DNA of 64,000 bases, from contig CP012822.1 of the NCBI GenBank assembly GCA_001936135.1, positions 310,001 through 374,000 of the forward strand, given 5' to 3'. The first letter of the stretch is position 1. Every line of letters starts with the position of its first letter. The stretch comes from Saccharomycopsis fibuligera x Saccharomycopsis cf. fibuligera. Taxonomy: Eukaryota; Ascomycota; Saccharomycetes; Ascoideales; Saccharomycopsidaceae. The position numbers and the translations under genes were made by a program. Below the pieces are notes generated by a model, which was not told the DNA's origin, did no database searches, and worked only from the letters and a program-made list of their open reading frames with translations. Of the stretch, positions 53,903 through 62,095 are shown one piece after another.

Positions 53903-56900
53903 ATGTTCATCTTTGGAGACTTTGATATTGCTGACGGTGCTTACAAAGCGAGACTTGATGGAATTACCAAGTTGAAGGTCAGGCCAATTACTCAATGGTT
54001 CCAGTACCCGTTATTAAGATCATTCCTTAGAAATAAGTTGAGAGTTATTATCAATGATGTCACTGCCATCGACGTTGAGCGTATGTTAGACTCCGAAGAG
54101 TTTGACTACTACCCACCAAAACTTGGCGATGTTATCTATCAACTCATCCAGAAAAAAGTGGACCCATTGTTATTGAAAAACTACGAACGATGCACCGAGG
54201 GCTTTGATTTGTTGAAGACCATCAACGCAAAGTGCAAGACAATTGACTCTTTCTACATTGTCAAGATCTTCCACGACTTTGTCCATGAGGCCGTCCTTGC
54301 TAGAGACTGCGAAGCTATGGCAGACTACTTGGAGATCTTCAAGTACTACTACAAGGATATCAACTTCTGCAATCTTGGCGGTATTCTTGGTTTCCACCTA
54401 CTTGACAACAAGAGTCTTCATGTTGCTCTCAGCGAAAAGAACTTGCTTCGCGATGCTCGTGGGTTGCTTAACACTTCGTTTTATGATGCTATGGAAGCCT
54501 CCAATGATCTTGCTGCCAGAGACTTGGTCCAGATGGACACTTCCTCTGGTCCAAAGTTGCCACCGAACGAGGAGTTGGTTCAGTTGGCTGATGCGAAACT
54601 GAAAAAGAAACCTGTTTTCCTCATCAAGTGTTACAGCTGCGGCAAGCTTGGCCACTACAGCAACGAGTGCTACAAAAACAAGAACAGAAACCAGTCACAC
54701 AAGGGACGTAAGGAGCTTGTCAACCTCGTTGAAGTCCCACTTGGTGCTGAAGTCATTAACAACGGTGACGGTCAGATTGTCATTGACACGTCTACTGAGC
54801 TGCCTGAGCCTGGCGAAGAGACTCACTTTGTTGAAGAGGTCTATCTCGCCGACGATGCTGCCGACAAACGTTTTGTTCTAGACAGCGGTGCTGGTATCAA
54901 TGTTGTCAACGACGGAGCATTGTTGCTGGACAAGAAGGTCTCGAACGTCACTGTTCAAGGAATCAGCAGCACTACTAATTGTGTTATTGAAGGCACTGTT
55001 AGCATTGGAAACCTCAAGGTCGAAGATGCAAAGCTTATTGAACAGGCTCCGAGAAACTTGCTTAGCTGCCACAAGTTAACTGAGAAGGACTATGAAATCC
55101 ACTTAACCAAACACTGTGGATTGATCTCCAGAGGCAATCAAGTGATTCAAGTTCCCAAGCATGGAAAATTTTGGGTTGTTGACCCCGCCTCGGTTAGAAC
55201 CGTTGTCAACTCTCCTGCTACGGATTTGGTTTTGCTTGGTGATACAGACGGTGCCAAAGACATTATGCAATGCCACATTGCAAACGGACATGCCAAGTTT
55301 AAGCAGTTGAAAGCTATCATCAAACACATGGGCTTCACTGACCAAGAGATCAAGAATGTGTTGAAGACTTGCGAGACCTGCAACTCTGTCGTTCAAAAAC
55401 GCTCTGGCAACTCCCACAGCAAGCCAGAAGACTTTGATATTGGGGAGATGATTCAAGCGGATGTGGTTGGCCCACATAACAACATCTATGGCTTGATTGT
55501 TTCTGACAGACGCTCCAGCTTTGCTGTCCTCAGGGTTTTGCGCTACAAGTCGGAGATCAGCTCCAAGACTATTGAATGCTTACAGTATATGAGCAATGTC
55601 TTACAACACCAAGGCAAGAAGATTGTCAAGTTCCGTGCCGATAACGAGTTTGATACTGTTTTGCTCAAGAAGTTTCTTGCTGGAGGCCACCAAGGTCAGG
55701 ACTACATTGAAGCCGAGTTCACTGCGCCTTACTCAAGCCACCAGAATGGCTCCTCTGAGCGTTTGAATCGCACAATCATCGAGAAAGTCAAACTTTTGAT
55801 GATCAGCTCCGGTATCTCAAAGGAATACTGGAATTTTTGCTTCAACCACGCTGTCTTCTTGCACAACTACTTGCCCAGAAACGGTGGTCCTTCGCCATAC
55901 GAGGAATTTTCTGGCCGCTCAAAAGCCATGGGTACAACTGCGCCATTTGGCTGTCGCATCTTTGCGAAAAACTTTACTGCCGGGAACAAGATTATTGGAA
56001 AAGACCTCAAAGGTACTTTCTTGGGATTCCACAAAACTACAAGCATTGCCTTCATCCTTGAAGAGAGTACATACCGAATCTTGAGAAGCTCTGCGTTCAA
56101 CTTTCTCCCTGATGTTTATCCGTTCAAGCAAGGTGAAAGGGAATCCTCTGTCACATACTCAGCTGGTGGCTCTGCTGGTTATCCAGGTTATTCAGGTTCC
56201 AGTGGTTCCCCTAGTTTGCCTGTTGGTGAAGTCTCAATTCAAGGCGAAGACATGAATATTCGACAAGGTACCGAAAGCAGGGAAGACGATGATGAGAGAA
56301 TTGTTGCAGAGTCGGATAACTCTATGGTGGAGCATAGTGACTCAGAAGACCAGCAATCAGTTGCTACAGTTCCACAAACTCTGGCTGCCGTCAAAAGAGC
56401 CGCTGCTTCTGACTCTGAACTGAGTGATGATCCTATTTCCATCATCAACCGGAAGCCAACCAAGAAGCTTATGCTTGAGTTTGCCCCAAACACAGTTACT
56501 CCTATCACTAAGCACCAGGCCGCTTACCAATCAATGGCCGAGAAGAATGTTAGCGCGGCTGATGCTAGAGAAGCTTTTGCTGACCATGGGAAGCAGTACT
56601 TGAACGACGTTGGCTCTATACCTATCAGGTCTATTGAAGGCCCCAAAGCAGTTGAGGCAGGCCCTTCCAGGTTGTTTCTCACAGACGGAGAGCCAGACAG
56701 TGACATTAGTGGTTATCTCAGTGATGCGGAACATGCTTTTCTTGCTGTGGCCCGTACCAAGTATCTTATTCCAGAGAACTATCATCAGGTACTCAACTCA
56801 AGCGAGAAGGAGAGATGGATTGCTGCTATGGCCGAAGAGTTGTCTGCATTGGACAATCTCAATGTGTATGAGCTAGTCAAGGAGTCTCCAGGCATTCAAT

Positions 56901-56925
56901 CTATTGCCTCCCGCTGGGTGTTTAC
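53903..56925 (+). pseudogene. C6 gag-pol, interrupted in RT by element D1
   Basis: Open from ATG 53903 through gag, zinc knuckle, protease, integrase, linker and into RT (KERWIAAMAEELSALDNLN, SRWVFTV), where D1 begins at 56926. C6-specific residues include AVLRVL, AGGHQGQ, SKAMGT, EESTYR and SGSPSLP. The remainder of its pol should lie to the right of the D elements, beyond the window. Confidence 0.9.
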
Positions 56926-56961
56926 TGTTGTGAGTAATAATTCAAAGATAGATCCAGTTGC

Positions 56962-57275
56962 TTCTAGAAAGTTCTAGAATATTCCATGAGTTTCCAGAGG
57001 ATTCGATGCTGTTCTAGAATGTTCCACGATATACGAGAAAATACGAGATTGTTCGAGAACATTCTAGAAGGTTGCATAATATACGAGACATATACGAGAA
57101 AGCTCTAGAATCTTCCATGAAGTTCCATAATGTTCCATGAAGTTCCATAATGTTCCATGAAGTTCCATAGTGTTCCATAGTGTTCCATGAAGTTCCATGA
57201 TGTTCCAAGAAGTTCCATGATGTTCCATACATTTCCGTGCATATCCGTGCAGTTCCGGAATATTCTAGAAGATTC
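56962..57275 (+). promoter_or_regulatory. Heat shock element array in D1
   Basis: HSF sites are inverted TTC/GAA units at 5-bp spacing. Perfect runs: five units 56962-56984, three units 57012-57024, four units 57052-57069, five units 57253-57275. GAA at 57098 and 57108 with TTC at 57113 form a run with one mismatch. From 57113 to 57233 TTC recurs every 10 bp thirteen times (TTCCATGAAG and TTCCATAATG types), the spacing of step-type elements known for yeast HSF. In total more than 25 units lie in 314 bp, 53 bp upstream of TATAAATA. Confidence 0.85.
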
Positions 57276-57327
57276 TATGTGGCCACACTAGTCATGCATC
57301 AGTCCCGGCACAGCCACCCTGACTGAC

Positions 57328-57340
57328 TATAAATAAGGGG
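57328..57340 (+). promoter_or_regulatory. TATA box and STRE-like AGGGG of D1
   Basis: TATAAATA at 57328-57335 overlaps by position with AGGGG (57336-57340), the core of the Msn2/Msn4 stress element. It is about 100 bp upstream of the gag ATG, consistent with a yeast core promoter. A single AGGGG can be chance. Confidence 0.65.
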
Positions 57341-57437
57341 CGTCTCCTCCATCTTTGTGACTGATTGATGTTATTCATATATAGGATATAGTTAATAACA
57401 ACAAGTGTTTTGTGATTTATTTTCAGGATATAACGTT

Positions 57438-60400
57438 ATGTCAAGTGATAGGTTTATCAAACTACAACAGGTTATGAGTTCCCCAGGTGCTCTAGCCAAC
57501 TTCAGTTCAGATGAAAAATTGAAAGGTTCGGAGAACTTTCACGATTGGTTCTCCTTAGTATCAATCAAATTGAAAATGAGAGGGCTTGGTTTGTACAAGT
57601 ACCTTGTCGACAATGATATCGGCGCTACTGATGAAAGCTCGGACGACTCGAGAGCCAGACTACAAATGGCTTTGGATGATATCTTGACATTGATGATTGT
57701 CAATGGTGTTACTGGTGCTGCTCTCAGAAAGGCATCCAGTTATGATGGTTCTGGTCGTGATTTGTTTATCTATTTGAAAGCCTCCTATGGTACAATGTCT
57801 GTGTTTAATGCTGTTGGTATGCTATCGGACTTCTTTGACCACAAGTGGAAGTCGAATGGCTCTAACCTCAACCTGTTGATCTCGAGCTTCGATGCATTGA
57901 ATGTCTCGGTTATCAAGAATGTTACTGCTGATCTGTTTCTTACTTGCTTATTTCTTGCTGAGCTCAAACGCGCCGGCTACGGTGAAGCTGCTGTGAAGGA
58001 GATCATTACAACATACCAAGCATCTCATAATTCCATGGAAACCTTTGATGTTGAATCCGCGATGGATCTCGCGAGAGAATTGATTAAGGAAGACCCAAAG
58101 TCTACCGTTACTACTACTGAAACTGCTCTTGTCACTAGAAAGGCCAATAATGGTCAATGCTACAACTGTGGCAAGATAGGTCATTATGCAAGGGACTGTC
58201 GTCAACAGCCAAAGGATGAATTTAATGAGAAAATTCGAAAGCCAAAGAAAAATGGAAAACTGACTGGTAGTGCGTGGTTTGCATATTTAGGGCACGAGTC
58301 AAAGAGATCTGATTTGTTCTTCGATAGTGGTGCTTCCAGCCACATTATTTGTGACAGAGACTTGTTTACTGAGTTACATGACTACAGCGGCGAGATTAAT
58401 GGTATTGGTGGCAACAGTTTGAAGATCGTTGGGTGCGGCACCGCATCTATCAAGCTACCAACCGGTGAGGATGTCAGCTTGTTAAATGCTCTATATGCAC
58501 CCGAGGCTACCGCTAATTTACTATCAATTTCAAAGGCAACTGGTAATGGAGCAAAACTATTGTTTGAAGATGAATGCATCAAGTTGTACCCCTCGATGGA
58601 TATTGTGGGTATCAAAGACAGGCTCTCACATGGCTTGTACAGAGTGGGCTCTCCAAGTGACAAGCACTTTGCTTACAAAGCTGCCCCTGGCATTGCGGTT
58701 GATAGGAAAGATTTGTGGCATCAAAGATTGGGCCATCCTAGCTTTGGTGTGTTCCGTGCGATTAACAAACAGTTTGGTTTGTGCGGTGATATTACAGAAG
58801 ATATGAATGTGGAAGTGTGTGAACTGTGTGCATTAGGCAAGGCGGTTACAAGAAAACCAAAGCATGGATGGTCAAAGCCACAACAGCCATTGCAGCTACT
58901 TCATATGGATGTGTGCGGGCCATTCAACTATGGATCGGTTGATGGCTCTCTCTACTTTCTTACAATCGTTGATGCCTATACTCGTTTCACCCATATCAAG
59001 TGCTTGAAAAGGAAATCTGACTGCACTGATGCGATTATTGATTTTGTGAAATACAGTGAGACCAATTTCAAGAGTCAAGGCAGAAACTACGTGTGTGGAG
59101 CTATCAGAACTGATAACGGCGGGGAGTTTGTGAACAACAAGTTGCACGCGTTCATGAAGGAGCGTGGAATTCGCCATGAGCTAACTGTCCCGCATCATTC
59201 CTATCAGAATGGTGTTGCTGAGAGGATGCATCGCACCATTCAGGAGAAGGCGCGAACTCTCATGTTGCACTCTGCTGCGCCGGTTCAGTTCTGGCCCGAA
59301 GCTGTTGCAACTGCTGCGTACTTGATCAATCGCAGCCCAACAAGAGTGCTTGGCAATGATATACCGTTCACCAAGTGGTACGACATGGAACCACTGCTTG
59401 ATCATTTGAGAACCTTTGGATGCATTGGATATTGTGTTGTGCCAGCTGCATTGAGACATGGCAAGCTAAGTGCAACTTCGAAGAAGTGTGCCATGATGGG
59501 CTACGACAGAGATCACAAAGCATACAGGATGTATGATTCTGATGCCGGGCAGATAGTTGTCTCGGCACAAGTAACGTTTGATGAACAACATTCGTTTTTC
59601 AAGTGGGCTACCCCTGCGCCTATGGCTGACAATGTGTCTACTACCACCTACGGGTCTGTCGCTGCGCCAGGCATTTCACCGGTTACTGCTGTACAGGATG
59701 AGGACCTTATCCCAGCCGATGTGACAGCCGCTGATACTGCTGGCACTGGCGAAGATGAAAGCACTGCTGAAGACGACACTGACGTACACGTTGACAATAG
59801 TGACGATGATGTCCCCTCGGATACTGGCAAAGATGGCTTCCTGCCGGTACAAGTGAAACGGAAGAGACCCAGACCAAAAACTCATGTTGCTCCAAAGACT
59901 TTAATAACCAGAAACCCGTTCGACGTTCTTGAAGAGGTCCACGATGAATATGAAGCCTCGTCCTCCAGTTCCGATTCAGAGAGGGAATTGCCTAAACCAG
60001 AGACAAAAGTTAGAAAAGTTGCCACCGGCGACATTATCCCGTTTGTTCCGCATGGGTCCACTGGCGAAAGCGCCGTGGTTCCATTGCTCACTCCAAAGAT
60101 TGAACCAACTGTTGAGGAGGTCGACGATGATGAAGATACTAGTGAATCAGAACTGAGTGACTCGCAGAGGCTATTGGGCTACGAAGCAAACCTTGCTGCT
60201 ACTTGTTACATGGCTGGCAGTGCAGTCACCGAGAATGTGCCAATGAGTTACAAAAGTGCAATGCAGACCGACGAACGGGATCAGTGGAAGGAAGCGTGTG
60301 AAAAAGAAATCGAAGCACACAAAGACAATAGCACCTATGAGTTGGTGACTTTGCCGGAAGGGCGAAAGCCAATCACCTGCAAGTGGGTGTTCACAATCAA

Positions 60401-61595
60401 GGATGGTGGCTTACACAAGGCAAGATTAGTTGCTCGTGGGTTCTCGCAATTGAAAGGTATCGACTACAATGAAACGTTTGCTCCCGTTGTTCGTTACGAG
60501 TCCATCCGAATTATGTTGGCTGTCGCTGCTCTGAAAGGATTACAGGTTCATCAGATGGATGTGAAGACTGCGTTCTTGAATGGTGAGCTTGAGGAAGAAT
60601 TATACATGACACAACCAGAAGGCTATGTTGCAAAGGGCAATGAAGATAAAGTGCTCAGATTGAAGAAGAGCTTGTATGGTTTGAAACAGGCTCCTCTTGT
60701 GTGGAATGACAAGATCAACGGCGTCTTGGCAAAGCTAGGCTTCAGACGGAATCAAGCTGAGTATTGCCTATACACTCGCAAAAGTGAAAAGTCCTTTGTG
60801 ATGGTTGCGCTATATGTGGATGATTTGCTTATTGCTGGTAGCACCAAGGAAGCAATAGACATTGTGAAAACAGAGCTAATGAATGAGTTTAAAATGAAAG
60901 ACTTGGGTGCTACAAAGAAGTTCCTAGGTATGAACATTGAGCAGACAGAGAGTGGGATCAAGTTGAGTCTTCGAGACTACATTCAGTCGTTGCTTAGCGA
61001 GTTTGGAATGCAAGACTGTCACAGTGAACCCACACCAGCAGTTGTCGGACAGGACTTGACGAGCGCGGACACAGGCAGTAAAGACTGTGATGCTACTAGG
61101 TACAGATCCATTATTGGAAAGCTCTTGTTTGCTGCTAATACGGTCAGAGCAGACATAAGCTACGTTGTTGGTGTATTGTCGAGATACCTCAAAGAGCCCA
61201 AGGAGGTCCACCTTCGTGCTGCGAAACGAGTACTAAGATATTTGAAAGGCACAGCAGATGTTGGTTTATTTTATCAAAGCCACAACCAGACAACTCGCTT
61301 ACAGGGCTACTGTGATGCAGACTGGGCAAACGACAAGGCTACGAGGAAGTCCACCACCGGTTTTGTGTTCAAATATGCTGGTGGTGCAATAACTTGGAGA
61401 TCGAAGAAGCAGCCAACGGTTGCATTGTCTACTGCTGAAGCAGAGTATATGGCATTGTGTGAGGGTGCCAAAGAAGGCTTATGGCTAAGGCAGTTGTTCA
61501 ACGAGTTTGGCATTGCAATTGAGTCTGTCAAGATGTACGACGACAACCAGAGCTGCATTGAAATAGCCAAACACCCTAGCTCCTGTTGTGAGTAA
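57438..61595 (+). CDS. D1 gag-pol polyprotein, C-terminus cut in RNase H
   Basis: Start ATG 57438 (MSSDRFIKLQQVMSS); the in-frame triplet at 57405 is GTG and was not used. Gag with UBN2-like helical region (NFHDWFSLVSIKLKMRGLGL), zinc knuckle C241-C244-H249-C254 (CYNCGKIGHYARDC). Protease D296-S-G (FFDSGASSH). Integrase HHCC (WHQRLGHPS, CELC), D491, D559, E595 (usual 35-residue spacing). Acidic linker. RT: WVFTIKDGGLHKARLV, HQMDVKTAFLNGE, KKSLYGLKQAP, Y1126-V-D-D. RNase H: YCDADWANDKATRKS, STAEAEYMAL, YDDNQSCIEIA. It ends at HPSS, then CCE from D2 sequence and TAA. It lacks the last 40-60 residues (KTKHID and ADxxTK blocks). Single ORF without recoding. Confidence 0.92.
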   Translation: MSSDRFIKLQQVMSSPGALANFSSDEKLKGSENFHDWFSLVSIKLKMRGLGLYKYLVDNDIGATDESSDDSRARLQMALDDILTLMIVNGVTGAALRKASSYDGSGRDLFIYLKASYGTMSVFNAVGMLSDFFDHKWKSNGSNLNLLISSFDALNVSVIKNVTADLFLTCLFLAELKRAGYGEAAVKEIITTYQASHNSMETFDVESAMDLARELIKEDPKSTVTTTETALVTRKANNGQCYNCGKIGHYARDCRQQPKDEFNEKIRKPKKNGKLTGSAWFAYLGHESKRSDLFFDSGASSHIICDRDLFTELHDYSGEINGIGGNSLKIVGCGTASIKLPTGEDVSLLNALYAPEATANLLSISKATGNGAKLLFEDECIKLYPSMDIVGIKDRLSHGLYRVGSPSDKHFAYKAAPGIAVDRKDLWHQRLGHPSFGVFRAINKQFGLCGDITEDMNVEVCELCALGKAVTRKPKHGWSKPQQPLQLLHMDVCGPFNYGSVDGSLYFLTIVDAYTRFTHIKCLKRKSDCTDAIIDFVKYSETNFKSQGRNYVCGAIRTDNGGEFVNNKLHAFMKERGIRHELTVPHHSYQNGVAERMHRTIQEKARTLMLHSAAPVQFWPEAVATAAYLINRSPTRVLGNDIPFTKWYDMEPLLDHLRTFGCIGYCVVPAALRHGKLSATSKKCAMMGYDRDHKAYRMYDSDAGQIVVSAQVTFDEQHSFFKWATPAPMADNVSTTTYGSVAAPGISPVTAVQDEDLIPADVTAADTAGTGEDESTAEDDTDVHVDNSDDDVPSDTGKDGFLPVQVKRKRPRPKTHVAPKTLITRNPFDVLEEVHDEYEASSSSSDSERELPKPETKVRKVATGDIIPFVPHGSTGESAVVPLLTPKIEPTVEEVDDDEDTSESELSDSQRLLGYEANLAATCYMAGSAVTENVPMSYKSAMQTDERDQWKEACEKEIEAHKDNSTYELVTLPEGRKPITCKWVFTIKDGGLHKARLVARGFSQLKGIDYNETFAPVVRYESIRIMLAVAALKGLQVHQMDVKTAFLNGELEEELYMTQPEGYVAKGNEDKVLRLKKSLYGLKQAPLVWNDKINGVLAKLGFRRNQAEYCLYTRKSEKSFVMVALYVDDLLIAGSTKEAIDIVKTELMNEFKMKDLGATKKFLGMNIEQTESGIKLSLRDYIQSLLSEFGMQDCHSEPTPAVVGQDLTSADTGSKDCDATRYRSIIGKLLFAANTVRADISYVVGVLSRYLKEPKEVHLRAAKRVLRYLKGTADVGLFYQSHNQTTRLQGYCDADWANDKATRKSTTGFVFKYAGGAITWRSKKQPTVALSTAEAEYMALCEGAKEGLWLRQLFNEFGIAIESVKMYDDNQSCIEIAKHPSSCCE

Positions 61596-61619
61596 TAATT
61601 CAAAGATAGATCCAGTTGC

Positions 61620-61933
61620 TTCTAGAAAGTTCTAGAATATTCCATGAGTTTCCAGAGGATTCGATGCTGTTCTAGAATGTTCCACGATATACGAGAAAAT
61701 ACGAGATTGTTCGAGAACATTCTAGAAGGTTGCATAATATACGAGACATATACGAGAAAGCTCTAGAATCTTCCATGAAGTTCCATAATGTTCCATGAAG
61801 TTCCATAATGTTCCATGAAGTTCCATAGTGTTCCATAGTGTTCCATGAAGTTCCATGATGTTCCAAGAAGTTCCATGATGTTCCATACATTTCCGTGCAT
61901 ATCCGTGCAGTTCCGGAATATTCTAGAAGATTC
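61620..61933 (+). promoter_or_regulatory. Heat shock element array in D2
   Basis: Same array as in D1, offset 4,658 bp: perfect runs at 61620-61642, 61670-61682, 61710-61727 and 61911-61933, with the 10-bp TTC series between. The TATA box TATAAATA is at 61986-61993. Confidence 0.85.
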
Positions 61934-62095
61934 TATGTGGCCACACTAGTCATGCATCAGTCCCGGCACAGCCACCCTGACTGACTATAAATAAGGGGCG
62001 TCTCCTCCATCTTTGTGACTGATTGATGTTATTCATATATAGGATATAGTTAATAACAACAAGTGTTTTGTGATTTATTTTCAGGATATAACGTT

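Larger units (their letters stand above)
45298..56415. repeat. 4,895-bp tandem duplication within the C complex
   Basis: The unit is reverse LTR, reverse pol C-terminus, forward LTR, forward gag-pol N-terminus. It occurs at 46626-51520 and again from 51521. Offsets between equivalent points are constant: 4,895 bp (46626/51521, 47149/52044, 48494/53389), becoming 4,896 after one extra A in a leader run. Details of polymorphism are given in the findings. Confidence 0.92.
56926..61583 (+). mobile_element. Element D1: Ty1/copia retrotransposon with heat-shock-type promoter
   Basis: It starts TGTTGTGAGTAATAATTC inside the RT of C6 and continues through a promoter region, gag-pol ORF and into RNase H, where an identical TGTTGTGAG start (D2) interrupts at 61584. 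The 3' end of D1, its 3' LTR and the target duplication are not in the window, so the LTR right edge cannot be fixed. The upstream region 56926-57437 holds heat shock elements, TATA box and leader. Confidence 0.88.

Noticed and set aside
57113-57235. 10-bp TTCC repeats as a CRISPR-like array or coding repeat
   Set aside because: Units are too short, lack unique spacers, and sit between HSF sites and a TATA box. The minus-strand frame across it is a low-complexity shadow.
57340-57437. Possible intron before D gag (TTAATAAC branch-like, TTTATTTTCAG acceptor-like)
   Set aside because: No convincing GTATGT-type donor lies between the TATA box and the acceptor, and gag starts after it in any case.
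57405-57437. Upstream start of the D ORF at 57405
   Set aside because: The triplet is GTG; the first ATG in frame is 57438 with a good gag N-terminus. The same holds for 62063 in D2.
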